A DNA stretch of 64,000 bases from Halorussus limi (GCF_023238205.1 NZ_CP096663.1:62001-126000), one strand, 5' to 3'; shown: positions 42,492-52,755, numbered from the stretch's first letter. The notes: generated by a model not told the origin, from the sequence alone. Numbers and translations: made by a program.

Positions 42492-45400
42492 TGTTAGTGT
42501 TCTCCGTGGAGGTCTCTGCTGGGTCCTGTTCTGTCGGTATCCCACTCCCGTCCGCACGAGCAGTCGAATCGGCTACGCCATTATTGAGTGATGCAGTGAG
42601 AACGGCGTCGATAACTTCTTGCTGTGAAAATCCGTCTTCGAGAATCCGTCTCGCGTCTTGCTCACGGACGCCGAAGCGATTGGTGAGCGCGTTCCGCCGG
42701 GCTTCATTCTCAACGAACTCCTCAAACGCTACGAACTCCTCGGGGTCGGCGGAGATCGCCTGCTGGATAAACTCGCGGTCGTCGGGTTCGTAGTCGATGA
42801 CGCGCTTTTCGAACTCGTCAGCAACGATGTGGAGCGGATATGTACCGTGTTCTTCGACGTGGACGAGCGCCTGACTGTACCCGAGGTCGTCCTTACCAGC
42901 GTCGGCATTCCGGACGTACTTGCGTTGCTCACGAGTCAAACCGATCTTCTCAGCTATTTCATCGTCCAACTCCGGCAGTTTATGGAAGACCTTGATCGGA
43001 CACATCCCGAGAATTTTCTCGGCTTGCTCAGCCTCGTAGAACTCTTGGATCGTCTGTGACAGTAAGACCATCCGGAGGCCAGCGTGGCGCTGATGGCGGA
43101 ACGCTGTTTCGAGGAAATCGAGATTCGCCTGATCCTCGAAGAGGTAGTGAGCCTCGTCGATAGCGAGTTCGACGTTCTGGTCGGTCTTTTTCGCCTGCTG
43201 GTAGACCGTCGTGAGGAGTAATTGCATCAGGAACGTCTGGCGGTTGATACCCGACGCCGTCCCCTCGATTTGGCCGAGGTCGATGTAGACCACTTTATTG
43301 TCACCTTCGAGAATGTCGACCTCTGAGCGGTGTGAGAGATTCTCGTATGCTCCGCCCTCTTGGAATGGTTGGAGTGCAATCGCAAGTTCGTCGGCGTACT
43401 GAGCGGCGCGCTCGCGGGCAGACTCAGAGGTGGCGATGTTGTGTTCGTCGGGGTTCGCCGCGATGTCTGCGAGAATCCGGTGGACGTCCGTCATCGTCGG
43501 CGAGTTCTCGGGCGTGTGCGTCGAAACGTCACCCTCGACGACACCGGCTTGCCGGTAAGCCTCGTCGATGACGTACGAGAGGACGCCCGTTTCAGTCCCG
43601 AGGTCGATATCGCGAGCGGTCAAGAAGTTCTCAAGCACGGCGTACACCTCGTCCTTCTTCGCAGACAATGGCGAGATGCCGTCGGCAGATTCGAGGACCT
43701 CCTGTGGCGTCTCTCGAATCTCCAGCGGATTCAGTCGTGTGTCGCCACCCACCGTAATCGTCTTCGCGTTGAGCGCGTCGGCGAGTCCCTTGAACCCACC
43801 AACGGGATCGATCATCACGAGCATCGTCTCTTGCTGGCGCTTCATCAGTCGCAGGTGGCGCATGATGTCGCCGAACGTTTTGCCAGCGCCGGGCATCCCA
43901 ACAACGAGTTCGCTGTGGCCAGTTTCGAGATCCCACGGGTTGATTTGGACGGGAGAGCCGTTGTGGCCGTGGTAGCCGTACTCGACGCCCTCGTCCATCA
44001 TCAGATAATTCGAGGAGAACGGGAACATCGCGCCGATGGCCTGATTGGTCATTGTGGACATCCGGTCGCATCCAAGTTCGTTCGCACCGAGCGGCGACAC
44101 CGTCGCAAGTCCCTTCTCCTGCCAGCGATTCGCCACCTTGAGCGTACAATTCGCGGGCGCATCCTTGACAATCGAGCGGAGGCGCTTCGTCTGATTGTCG
44201 AGTTCCTGCTTGCTCTCAGCAGACAAGCGGATGAAGACGCCACCCCGGTAGAACGACGCTTTGTTCGCGCGGACGAGCGAGCGCATGAACTTCCCGCGGT
44301 CGATATCCTCCTGTAAGTCCTCGGCTTTGAGGCTGTTCGCATCGTACTGGTTGACCTTCAAGTCCGAAATCCAGTCGGCCATCATGTCCTCGGCCGATTG
44401 CGTGTCGAACGGGTCGAGGTGAATACTGACGTCTGTCTGGAGGTCCGTCTCCAACAGGAGACGCTCAAACATCCCATTGGCAGGCTTCTCGGGAAATTGC
44501 TCAATCCAGAACGTTCGGACGTACGTCTCGTCGTTGAGAACCGCATAGGTCGTCTCCCAGTCAACAGCCGACGGCGCGATGACCGACTGATGCATCGTTG
44601 AGGTATCATCGAGACGGTCGTCAGAGGCAATGTTCGTCTCGGTGTCCGATTCGGTAGCGTCGATGTCCTTGCGGTCGTCCATTGCATCGATGACGCTGTC
44701 CGGTGAGGGATTCGACGGCACGTTGTCGCTGAGACCGTGTGCGACAACCGGGAACGTCCCGATGGCGTTAGCGATATCGTCGTACTCCTCGGTATGGCCC
44801 GTCCAGTATTCTTTCGTCACGCGAGCAAGGTCGTAGGCGTCGACCGGACTCACCGAACAGCGGTAGAGCGACGACCCACCCCGACGAATCTGGCCGAGAC
44901 GCGATTCCAACTGGTCTTCTTTCAGGCGGTCGCGTTCGGCCTCGGAGAGACCGTCAGACTGGACCCCGCCGAATACACGTCCCAGAATAGGGACATCAGC
45001 GAGGTAGGCAAGGACGCTATCGCCGGTCTCGTCGAGTTGTTCGACGTCGGCATCACGGACGGCCGTGATGATGTAGTACTCGCGGATGGTCGTGCTCTCG
45101 GAGTCGATATCGCCGTTCTGGTTGGTGTTGGTGGTGATGTACTCCTCAAGCAGTCGTTTGAGGACCGGCCGAGAACGAACGTCGGCGTCACCGAGACGCT
45201 GCTGGTGTTCGCGGACGGCATCGTCTTGGTCGATCTCTCTGCTCGTGATGTAGAACTTCACGGGGAAGTCGAGAGACGCGTTGACGAACTCGGAGAGGGA
45301 CTCAACGGCTTTCGCCCAGGCCTCGTCGTCTTCAAGCGCCATGTTCGCTGGTTCGACTTTCATCGCGCCGACGAGCGCGCCGTCCGACCGCTCGATAGCG

Positions 45401-45762
45401 TGCGGGAAGACTTGACCGACGCGGGTCAAGTAGCGGACGTCGCTGTTGTCTTCGCCGTGGGTGTACTCTTTGTTCTTGACTGCCCAGCCAAGGCGTGCGG
45501 CCAGCCATTCGGTCAGCCAGAGGTGGGAAGGCTTTACCTTGTGGAGTAACCCGAGGAGAAGACTGAGGGTGATACCAAGTCCGAGGAGTGGTATAGTGAG
45601 GGTGGCTGGGACGAGTGCTGCGCCGATGAGCGTGATGAATGCCACGCCGATAAACAGCATGAGTTCGCCGATGGTGTAGCCACGGAAGAACGCGGTCGTC
45701 CCGCCGAGCGACTGATGGATTCGTCGTGCACTATACTCGTAGTCGTCAGTTTTGGTACTCAT
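42484..45762 (-). CDS. virB4: VirB4-like conjugation ATPase
   Basis: 1092 aa. Two N-terminal transmembrane segments (residues about 33-72) look like a fused VirB3-type piece. The central region contains the VirB4 N-domain. The motor has Walker A GMPGAGKTFGD (about residue 624) and Walker B LAIDEAHYLF (about 867), followed by LRMVLLSQT and EKILGMCPIKVFHKLP, typical of VirB4/TraC. It powers assembly of the pilus and substrate transfer at the membrane. The gene lies 6 nt after the VirB6-like gene in the operon. Confidence 0.9.
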   Translation of the reverse strand: MSTKTDDYEYSARRIHQSLGGTTAFFRGYTIGELMLFIGVAFITLIGAALVPATLTIPLLGLGITLSLLLGLLHKVKPSHLWLTEWLAARLGWAVKNKEYTHGEDNSDVRYLTRVGQVFPHAIERSDGALVGAMKVEPANMALEDDEAWAKAVESLSEFVNASLDFPVKFYITSREIDQDDAVREHQQRLGDADVRSRPVLKRLLEEYITTNTNQNGDIDSESTTIREYYIITAVRDADVEQLDETGDSVLAYLADVPILGRVFGGVQSDGLSEAERDRLKEDQLESRLGQIRRGGSSLYRCSVSPVDAYDLARVTKEYWTGHTEEYDDIANAIGTFPVVAHGLSDNVPSNPSPDSVIDAMDDRKDIDATESDTETNIASDDRLDDTSTMHQSVIAPSAVDWETTYAVLNDETYVRTFWIEQFPEKPANGMFERLLLETDLQTDVSIHLDPFDTQSAEDMMADWISDLKVNQYDANSLKAEDLQEDIDRGKFMRSLVRANKASFYRGGVFIRLSAESKQELDNQTKRLRSIVKDAPANCTLKVANRWQEKGLATVSPLGANELGCDRMSTMTNQAIGAMFPFSSNYLMMDEGVEYGYHGHNGSPVQINPWDLETGHSELVVGMPGAGKTFGDIMRHLRLMKRQQETMLVMIDPVGGFKGLADALNAKTITVGGDTRLNPLEIRETPQEVLESADGISPLSAKKDEVYAVLENFLTARDIDLGTETGVLSYVIDEAYRQAGVVEGDVSTHTPENSPTMTDVHRILADIAANPDEHNIATSESARERAAQYADELAIALQPFQEGGAYENLSHRSEVDILEGDNKVVYIDLGQIEGTASGINRQTFLMQLLLTTVYQQAKKTDQNVELAIDEAHYLFEDQANLDFLETAFRHQRHAGLRMVLLSQTIQEFYEAEQAEKILGMCPIKVFHKLPELDDEIAEKIGLTREQRKYVRNADAGKDDLGYSQALVHVEEHGTYPLHIVADEFEKRVIDYEPDDREFIQQAISADPEEFVAFEEFVENEARRNALTNRFGVREQDARRILEDGFSQQEVIDAVLTASLNNGVADSTARADGSGIPTEQDPAETSTENTNNV

Positions 45763-45768
45763 GAGAAA

Positions 45769-46971
45769 TTACCACCGTGACACCTTGTGCTTCGTCTTCC
45801 GGAACGCCTGCTTCGACCGCGCCTTCGCGGTCTGTGTTGCTTGTGTTACGTCGGCTTTCGCTTGGTCACGCATCCGGCCAGACTCCGACTTTCGGAGGTC
45901 GTTATAGCGGCCAGCGTGTGCTTTCGCGGACTGAGCGGACGAGCCGAGTTTGTAGGTGTTCGAGTCGCCGCTCCCGAGTTGCGTCTGTCCACCCTTCGTA
46001 ACCGGACCGTGTGCATTCTGAGCGTACCCACGGTGGACGTTGCGGGCACCGCGAACCGATTTGCTAGTCCCCTTCTTCGCGGCAGTCTTCGCTTTCGGCG
46101 CACCTCTTGCAGTCGTCTGTGTGCCTGAATGAGCGATCCGTTGGAGTGTTGGGGCACTCCAATAGACCGTCAGAATACTCGCAATGCAGGCTGCGGGGAT
46201 AAGCGAAAGACCGAGAATCAACGCGAACAACGCACTCAACCCACTAGCTGGATCGGTCTGCCAGCCGAGGCGGAATAGAGCTGCTGCTGGAACTCCAGCG
46301 ATGATAAGACCGGGATAGATGCTTGCGGTTCGGCGAGCAGTATTGGATATGGAGCTAAGGGGCCACACGTCTACCGCCCACAGAACACCGAGTAATGGCA
46401 TTAGCGGCGTCAGAACGATTATCCCGAGCCAGCGGAGGCCGTAAACGAATGCGGCCAAGAGAAGTAATATGTTCTCGACAAAGGCGATTACTAACACAGC
46501 GATTAAACCGCCAAGTCCAGCTTTTGTCAACTGACCAAACCCGGAGGACATCTGCTCAATTGGAGCGAGCGTCATCCCAACCGCGTTCACGAACTGGAGT
46601 GGAATCGAGACGAGCGGAAACCAAATGAACGACCCAAGAAATACAATGCCAATCCGTCGAAGGAGTCGCTTGCGGCGATATTCGCTAATCGAACCTGCAC
46701 GAAGCCCAATGAAGGCAAGCGCGACGAGCAACAGCATAATCGCTAATGGGAGGATATACGGGAGGTAGAAATCTTGGTAAATCGAGTTCCAAGGATCGTT
46801 CGACGGAGCATTCACGACGATGTACCGAGAATCGGATTCAGGAGCAGGAACGCCGATTATCGGCTGCAGGAGGGCTTGGAAGAGATCCTCTGCGAGTCCA
46901 AGCAGTCCCTCCCTTACGTCGGTGAGAACGTCCGTGATGGCATTCTCAATCTCGTTTTCTAGCCATCCCAT
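45769..46971 (-). CDS. VirB6/TrbL-like membrane channel protein
   Basis: 400 aa. An amphipathic N-terminus (MGWLENEIENAITDVLTDVREGLLGL) is followed by six or seven transmembrane segments (residues about 75-95, 105-128, 150-180, 185-205, 225-245, 255-275) and a basic, Gly/Ala-rich cytoplasmic tail (residues 290-400). This matches the shape of VirB6/TrbL proteins that form the inner membrane channel of conjugation systems. Two nt separate it from the lipoprotein gene upstream. Confidence 0.8.
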   Translation of the reverse strand: MGWLENEIENAITDVLTDVREGLLGLAEDLFQALLQPIIGVPAPESDSRYIVVNAPSNDPWNSIYQDFYLPYILPLAIMLLLVALAFIGLRAGSISEYRRKRLLRRIGIVFLGSFIWFPLVSIPLQFVNAVGMTLAPIEQMSSGFGQLTKAGLGGLIAVLVIAFVENILLLLAAFVYGLRWLGIIVLTPLMPLLGVLWAVDVWPLSSISNTARRTASIYPGLIIAGVPAAALFRLGWQTDPASGLSALFALILGLSLIPAACIASILTVYWSAPTLQRIAHSGTQTTARGAPKAKTAAKKGTSKSVRGARNVHRGYAQNAHGPVTKGGQTQLGSGDSNTYKLGSSAQSAKAHAGRYNDLRKSESGRMRDQAKADVTQATQTAKARSKQAFRKTKHKVSRW

Positions 46972-46973
46972 AT

Positions 46974-47870
46974 TCAGGTATCGCTCCCGTTCGTCGTCTG
47001 GGTTTGATTAGTCGTCTCGCTATCGAGGATGTTGAGTTCACAAGCACCCTTCTCTCCCCCGTACTCAATTGTCTCCGAGTATGTTGGATTGGAACCCGGC
47101 TGAATGACGGTAGTCAATTGGAGTGTTTTTGTGTCGATTGTCTCGCATTCAATGGCAGAGGCCCCGACTAGCCCTCCACTAGTTTCGTAGACTGGTGGTG
47201 TCGAGTAGACGGTAGTCGTCTCTTCGGGTGGGAGAACTATCGAATGGTCGAACATCTGCTCATTCTCATCTGTCCGGAGGACAAACGGAGCGTTTTGCCA
47301 TCGAGTCTGTTTGAGTATTGCTGGCCCGTTTCCCGTGTTCTCCAGTCGGAACGTAGCGTGTTCCTCCCAGTTGTTTGCAGACTTGTCCCAGTCCATCTCG
47401 GGGTGCTTTTTCGCCCATCGGAAGTCGGTAAGTGCTACACGAGGAGTAAGGTCGACAGTCACTTCTCCAAGTATTTCATCGTCCTTGGCAGCGACAAGTC
47501 GGTGTGTTCCGGGGATATAGCTCTCAGTAGTCTCGCCAACGAGGTCGAGATACGTCTGCTTCGCATCCGGCGATACTCTTGACTCCGCAAAGAGGCCACC
47601 ATTTGGTCCAAAGAGGCGTACCCAGTCAGCAGATATATCGCTATCAAGCGCAGTTACGAGTTGTCCCCCATCGACTTTGACATCTGCGAATACAGCAGAC
47701 TGTGATGCAGGTGACTCGGTCGTTGGGTTGGAGCTATTGTTCGATGTGTCGTCTGGAGAGGGTTGATTGGTACATCCTGCAAGTGCAACGAGGGCACCAC
47801 TAACCCCGCTAAGGAGTGCTCGACGGTCAATTCGTCTCTCGTGTTTCGGTGTATTCGTGTCGTTAGTCAT
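46974..47870 (-). CDS. Tat lipoprotein of the conjugation module
   Basis: 298 aa. RRIDRRALLSGVSGALVALAGC is a twin-arginine signal with a lipobox. The mature protein has two beta-rich halves (LVTALDSDISADWVRLFGPNGG ... TTTVYSTPPVYETSGGLVG) with a Thr/Asn-rich tail. The start overlaps the surface-protein gene by 4 nt. By position it is likely an outer structural piece of the transfer apparatus; no sequence family is recognised. Confidence 0.72.
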   Translation of the reverse strand: MTNDTNTPKHERRIDRRALLSGVSGALVALAGCTNQPSPDDTSNNSSNPTTESPASQSAVFADVKVDGGQLVTALDSDISADWVRLFGPNGGLFAESRVSPDAKQTYLDLVGETTESYIPGTHRLVAAKDDEILGEVTVDLTPRVALTDFRWAKKHPEMDWDKSANNWEEHATFRLENTGNGPAILKQTRWQNAPFVLRTDENEQMFDHSIVLPPEETTTVYSTPPVYETSGGLVGASAIECETIDTKTLQLTTVIQPGSNPTYSETIEYGGEKGACELNILDSETTNQTQTTNGSDT

Positions 47871-49624
47871 GTTCTGTTTGAGAGTCCGAGCAATGCGCCG
47901 CCAGACATGTAGTCGAAGCCGAAGAGCAGGACAGCAACAGGGAGGAACCAGAGTATCGTCACGACGACGAGTTGGATGAGCGATTGAGCGTCCGGAAAGT
48001 CTGCAGGAAGCGTTGTAATATCAGTCGATTCCGCATACGGTTTCTCGGCCTGCCACCACGCTGTTGGGATGTACTTCCCGCGAACGACGGACTCCGGATT
48101 CGAGAGGGTCACAACCCCGATTCCACTACTATTCAGGGCGGTCGTCTGATTCCTGATGTGGACACGGCCAGTCGTAACGGCATCTCCGGTCGAGTTCTCC
48201 GTCACTCTCGCCTGAACAACTGCATGGGTCGCATTGGCTTCGGTGACGGTTACGGTAAGATTCGTCTCGCGGACGGTCTGTTGCTCGGCGAGTGAGACTG
48301 TTCGTGATTGGCCTCGAACGATACCGTGGACTGTGACCTCGCGGAAGTCGCGCTCGTCCAAGGTCGTGGAACTCAGCGCGACCGAGTCTGCGTTCACGTA
48401 TGAGTCGGCCGATTCGAGGTCGATATTCGGCGAGAGCGACGGTCCTGTCCGTTCTGTGCCCCACGCTTCTTCGATGACGAGTGGGCGTTTCCCATCGTCG
48501 GTTGGGTCAGTCGGAACGGACGGTGTCTGCTGGCTCGGGAATGCGTGAACCTGGACGGGGCGCACCGAGGATTCAGCACGCGACGTGTTGGTTGCAGTCC
48601 GCGTGACCATCGTCTGCCATCCGGCGCGTCCGGCCGTGTAGAACCGCCAGTTGCTCCGGGCGCGAACATCGTCGCTGACCGTAATCGTCGCCCACTCAGT
48701 ATTCGGATGGACGACCGCGCCGGTTCGGTTCTCGTCGGTTTCAAACTGAACACGATTGCCCGTAGCTTGAGTGAGTTGGGCGACAGAGACGTTCTGAGAG
48801 GTCGACACTGTTTTCGACGCTTCGAGGGTTTCAACGTCGTGCGTCCACCCGCCACCACAACCGTCACCTGTTTGGTTCCAACTCGGACAATCGAGTGTAA
48901 CGTGGCGGAGTTGCACCGAGATAGTGGCCGTGACAGTCAGTTCCGGCGACCCTGAGAGGTCGGTGTATTGGAGCGTCGCTTGGTGGCCGCGACCAGTACC
49001 GAGCGGTTGTCCGTCTGCTGTGAGCTTGATGGACTCGATCTGGGTTTGGTCGATTGACCAGCGGTCACGCTCTGACCCGTTTCGATCACTTTGCGGAACG
49101 GCGACTCGGTAATCGCTAACTGCGCGAATCTCGCCGTCCGGCGAAATATACCGTGTCGTCTCGTTCTCCCGATGAAGGATTGTCGACGGTTGGATAGCGA
49201 AGATGCTGACGTAGGCATCTTTGATGTACACGCCATCCGTGAGGGATGCTCCCTCCGGATGGACTGACGAACGCTGATTGCCGGGTGTGTAATCGTCGAA
49301 GTCACCGCGGTTCCAATCATCAACTGCCTGTGGTGGGCGAGTGAATGGGATGTCTGTCGACTGGGCTAGCCGTCGAGTGAACTCGCTCCGAGAACCGACG
49401 TTTGCATCCCCGAAATCGTCGGCGGAGAGATTCCCGTTGTCGGTGTCCTCCGACCAAAGACGATGGAACGTGCTGTTGTTCACGCCGTAGTCGGGCCCAT
49501 CGTCAGGGACTGCCGAGTCGGAGTTAGCTGATGGTGCGGTCTGCACGGTTCCTGCGATACCGATGGTGCTACTGCTCACGAGAAGCAGGGCAAGCACGGC
49601 GGGTATCGCGTAGCGGACAGACAT
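47867..49624 (-). CDS. Large exported, membrane-anchored conjugation-module protein
   Basis: 585 aa. It has an N-terminal signal peptide (MSVRYAIPAVLALLLVSSSTIGIAGT), a long Thr/Ser-rich extracellular part containing many short beta strands and a small cysteine cluster (LDCPSWNQTGDGCGGGW), and a transmembrane helix near the end (VVVTILWFLPVAVLLFGFDYM). So it is bound to the membrane with a big outside domain. Lies 41 nt downstream of the pilin-like gene. Possibly adhesion or channel scaffold. Confidence 0.75.
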   Translation of the reverse strand: MSVRYAIPAVLALLLVSSSTIGIAGTVQTAPSANSDSAVPDDGPDYGVNNSTFHRLWSEDTDNGNLSADDFGDANVGSRSEFTRRLAQSTDIPFTRPPQAVDDWNRGDFDDYTPGNQRSSVHPEGASLTDGVYIKDAYVSIFAIQPSTILHRENETTRYISPDGEIRAVSDYRVAVPQSDRNGSERDRWSIDQTQIESIKLTADGQPLGTGRGHQATLQYTDLSGSPELTVTATISVQLRHVTLDCPSWNQTGDGCGGGWTHDVETLEASKTVSTSQNVSVAQLTQATGNRVQFETDENRTGAVVHPNTEWATITVSDDVRARSNWRFYTAGRAGWQTMVTRTATNTSRAESSVRPVQVHAFPSQQTPSVPTDPTDDGKRPLVIEEAWGTERTGPSLSPNIDLESADSYVNADSVALSSTTLDERDFREVTVHGIVRGQSRTVSLAEQQTVRETNLTVTVTEANATHAVVQARVTENSTGDAVTTGRVHIRNQTTALNSSGIGVVTLSNPESVVRGKYIPTAWWQAEKPYAESTDITTLPADFPDAQSLIQLVVVTILWFLPVAVLLFGFDYMSGGALLGLSNRT

Positions 49625-49665
49625 TCGTTTGAGGACTACAGGGATTCAGTATCGATTCAGGTGGG

Positions 49666-50145
49666 TTAGAATGGCTTTACGCAGTCCGAGAAGCCAAAGC
49701 CCATCTGACTACCAATCTTGTCGATAAGTTCGGGCGAAACGAGGGCAAGCACGACGATACCGAAGCCGATGCCGGACATGACGAGTTTTTCTTTCGCCTC
49801 GTTCTGTTTCTCGGGATTGCCTCCCGCACGCATGTACGAGAGGCCAGCCTTCCCGGTGTAGTAGCCCGTTGCTGGGAGTCCAAGTCCGGCAACTGCGCTG
49901 AACACGAGATCGATACCTGTTGCGACGCCAGTATTGCAGTACACATCACCGACTTGGCTCTGTGCTGTGGCAGGGCCGACAGCGACGAGAAAGAATGCAA
50001 GTCCCATTGCAAGGGTCGTCACTCGCGGAGAGGTGCGGGTGATGATTGCTTTGAAACGGTGTCTCCGTTGGGACGCAGAGTGGGAGTCATCACTTAGAGA
50101 TTCGGCCGATACTTCGCCTGTCGGGTCTGGGGTTGGTTCGTTCAT
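49666..50145 (-). CDS. VirB2-like pilin candidate
   Basis: 159 aa. A hydrophilic start is followed by a signal-like helix (LAMGLAFFLVAVGPATAQSQ, cleavage near residue 63). The mature part has two transmembrane helices (GIDLVFSAVAGLGLPATGYY and MSGIGFGIVVLALVSPELI) flanking a charged loop (NPEKQNEAKEKL), with cysteines at VYCN and DCVKPF. This is the size and shape of VirB2/TrbC pilins. It is the first gene before the VirB6, VirB4 and VirD4-like genes. Confidence 0.75.
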   Translation of the reverse strand: MNEPTPDPTGEVSAESLSDDSHSASQRRHRFKAIITRTSPRVTTLAMGLAFFLVAVGPATAQSQVGDVYCNTGVATGIDLVFSAVAGLGLPATGYYTGKAGLSYMRAGGNPEKQNEAKEKLVMSGIGFGIVVLALVSPELIDKIGSQMGFGFSDCVKPF

Positions 50146-50546
50146 AGGGTTGGCTTCTCACCTGAATGTAGCCGTGTCGGCTGTCCAACCGCGGACCAAT
50201 ATCTAGATCGGCAGAGTTAGGACTACTCAGTCGGCGACGTAGCGTATTGTTCCGCGGTCGAGTGACCGCGATTCGGCGGTATTTCGTGGTGCTGGTCAGG
50301 GTAGTATATAGCTTCTGTTCGGCCAATAATAGTCAGTATATTTCTAGAAGTGCCGGAGATAATGCTGTAGAGAAACGCATCCGACCATAGAGGATACATC
50401 GCCAATGACAAGATATCTGGTTAATGATTTTCGACAATACACTAGTACTGGCCGACATACTGAGACTTCTCTCAAAAACAGCAACAACCGAGATCCTAAC
50501 CCACAAGTTCCGGAGAGTCGCCAGTTCCTACGTCAAAACCTCGCCC
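50146..50546 (-). promoter_or_regulatory. Intergenic region with TATA box and leader stem-loop
   Basis: 401 bp without a gene. A TATATA box at 50305-50310 on the minus strand predicts transcription starting near 50280, giving a 135-nt leader before the pilin gene. In this leader CGCGGTC / GACCGCG (50253-50259, 50264-50270) forms a 7-bp stem with a GAGT loop. The rest, 50311-50546, shows nothing recognised. Confidence 0.5.
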
Positions 50547-51833
50547 TCAGCGTTCGAGTGCATCGAGGACGCGACGACACGCGGACGACGTACTCCGAGC
50601 GCGGACAGTCGCGGTAATATATCCACGAACAGAGTCCTCAAGTTGTGCGAGGCGAACCTCTCCCTGGTAACGAGCGAGACGTTCGTCGGCGTAGGCGACG
50701 CGAGTCGCCGCATCTGCGAGAATCGGTCGGATAAGTTCCGGTCGTGGACTCTCCTCAAGTGCCGTCCGAATCGCTTCGATGGCCTGCGAGCGCACCGTCC
50801 GAACGTCCGCCGCATTCTGAACGCCGAACTGCTCGCCGCTCTCGATTCGATCCCGAATGCGCTCATACGCGAGAAAGTCGGTGAATCCTGCAGTCGCGGT
50901 TAACACCGCACTAGCCGGACCAATCGCGTCAGCGACCGCATCCACACTCCTCGCTGCATCGTCGCGGAGCCGATACTGAAGCCACCACGCGATGTCGTGG
51001 TCGTCCTCAGTCGGTTCCGGCGGTAAGGCTTTGCGGCGGTTCCGAAGGTCTTGGGCGAGGCGCTCGGCTGCAGTCGCGAGCGTCTCGCGGATAGTCCCGG
51101 CGTCAGCCGGAAGCGAGGCCGTGAATTGGTCGTAGAGATAGCGGCTGTCAGCGGTGAGGGCAGTCGCCTGCTCTGCGTGTTCGCCCCACTCGGCGACGGC
51201 CAACAACGAACCGTGTTCAGATCGTCCAGATGGTGTCCGGGCGTCAAGGACGTGGTTGAGGTTTCGCTCGATATGAGCGTGGACGAGCGCTGCACGGACC
51301 GGGTCCGTCCCACGGTACTCGTGATTTGTCCGGAGTGTACGGGCTTCGTCGAGCGCCTGCTGATGTTCCACCTTCAAGTCGGCCCGTGTTACGCCACGCT
51401 CGACGAATCCCCAGCCGGCCGCGGCATACCGAGCGCTGGCACGCGCTTCACGGAGCGACTGAAACGCAGCAAAACGAGTCTGAGTCGTCCAAGCGTCCTC
51501 GACGTGTGCCGTTGCTTCGCTGGCGGCATCGAGAAGTCGGTGTCTGATGTAGCCATTCGGGATGCTCTCCGGCCCGAGTGGCATTGGAAGTGTCTCCAGG
51601 AGCTCGTTCACGCGCTGTGTCGCTTCGTCCAGTTTGGACTGCTCGATAGCGACCGGAATCGCCTCGGTGACGACCGGTTCGGATTCACCGTCGTCGGTGA
51701 CATCCGGCAACTCGTGACTGTAGACAGATTCGCTAGAACTGCTATCGAGTGGGTTAAACTCACTACAGCCTGCGGCTAGTGTCGCACCGGCGACCGCCAG
51801 AAAACCACGACGCGTCGAGGAGCTACCGCGCAT
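50547..51833 (-). CDS. Tat lipoprotein, helical
   Basis: 428 aa. The signal RRGFLAVAGATLAAGC is a twin-arginine type with lipobox. The mature protein is almost entirely alpha-helical (ATQRVNELLETLP ... ASARYAAAGWGFVERG ... TIRETLATAAERLAQDLRNRR), with no enzymatic motif, so it is likely a structural or adhesive surface protein. It overlaps the upstream lipoprotein gene by 1 nt (TAATG). Both may be part of the conjugation module. Confidence 0.77.
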   Translation of the reverse strand: MRGSSSTRRGFLAVAGATLAAGCSEFNPLDSSSSESVYSHELPDVTDDGESEPVVTEAIPVAIEQSKLDEATQRVNELLETLPMPLGPESIPNGYIRHRLLDAASEATAHVEDAWTTQTRFAAFQSLREARASARYAAAGWGFVERGVTRADLKVEHQQALDEARTLRTNHEYRGTDPVRAALVHAHIERNLNHVLDARTPSGRSEHGSLLAVAEWGEHAEQATALTADSRYLYDQFTASLPADAGTIRETLATAAERLAQDLRNRRKALPPEPTEDDHDIAWWLQYRLRDDAARSVDAVADAIGPASAVLTATAGFTDFLAYERIRDRIESGEQFGVQNAADVRTVRSQAIEAIRTALEESPRPELIRPILADAATRVAYADERLARYQGEVRLAQLEDSVRGYITATVRARSTSSACRRVLDALER

Positions 51834-52528
51834 TACTGCTCACCCTCCGCAGTAGTGGTAGGCGTTGTCGTCGAATCGCTACTTCCGCTTGCTCCCTCAG
51901 AGCGGGCGGAGCCACTGCGGTTACAGCGTCCGCTTCCGCCAATGCTCGACCCGTAGGAGTTGATCGACTTTGCGTCGAGTGCGACGGGAAGTCGGACGAG
52001 GCGGGATTCGAAGACGTGACCGTCGGCGGTACACGATTCGTCGTACGGTCGAAGCGTCCGGGTGTAGTCGGTCTGGATTTTCTTCGATTGCCACGAGACG
52101 TAACAAAGCTGTAATCGGAAGCACTCTTTAACCTGCTGGGTCTCTAAGTACAGGGTCTCGCTGTCGAAGTTCGTCGCGGAGATGAACGACGAGAGTTCAT
52201 CGCCGCCTACACCGTCAGCGACAGTAAGCCGTCGAGCACGTGACTGGGAATCGATGACTTCGTACTGGTTGAGTCGGGGGGCAGACTCCCATTGCGGTGT
52301 TTCGGTAGGCTCACTATCCAGGTCGGTGAGTCGAATCGGTGGCACGGCGGCCCGGCGGCGAACCATCGGTGGGTCGGTCGCGGTGTCAGATTCGGGAATA
52401 GTTACTCCGTCGTTGGAGACGGAGCGCGTGGATGAGGCTTCACCGCCGGTGAACTGGCTACAACCCGCCAGTCCACCGATAGTCACTGTTGCTACGTGGA
52501 GGAGGCGGCGGCGTGTGAGGGAAACCAT
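51833..52528 (-). CDS. Tat lipoprotein
   Basis: 231 aa. MVSLTRRRLLHVATVTIGGLAGC is a twin-arginine signal with lipobox. The mature part contains a beta-rich domain (YEVIDSQSRARRLTV ... FDSETLYLETQQVKECFRLQLCYVSW ... YDESCTADGHVFESRLVRLPVAL) with four cysteines that can form disulfides, and a disordered Ser/Gly/Thr C-terminus. First gene of a two-gene unit with 50547-51833. Function unknown. Confidence 0.72.
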   Translation of the reverse strand: MVSLTRRRLLHVATVTIGGLAGCSQFTGGEASSTRSVSNDGVTIPESDTATDPPMVRRRAAVPPIRLTDLDSEPTETPQWESAPRLNQYEVIDSQSRARRLTVADGVGGDELSSFISATNFDSETLYLETQQVKECFRLQLCYVSWQSKKIQTDYTRTLRPYDESCTADGHVFESRLVRLPVALDAKSINSYGSSIGGSGRCNRSGSARSEGASGSSDSTTTPTTTAEGEQ

Positions 52529-52755
52529 CTAAGTCAGGGAAGGTTTGATCACCAGTGATAAATTCTTTGTGACGTTCTACTCGTTAGTAAACGGCTCGAC
52601 GGTCTTGTAACTCCGAGAGCTAGTGTTCCGGGCAGGTCTAGAATGGATAGATTCGAACAGTGGTATTTATGTGTTGTTGGTGTGCAACCCTCAGGCCATG
52701 CACCCGATTCGGATTGACAGTTTCCGGTGGGAAATAACTCAAGGGGCCGATACCG

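Noticed and set aside
40316-44316. Two 318-codon plus-strand frames opposite the VirD4-like and VirB4 genes (40316-41272, 43360-44316)
   Set aside because: They mirror conserved ATPase regions and are composed of arginine- and histidine-rich sequence without family similarity.
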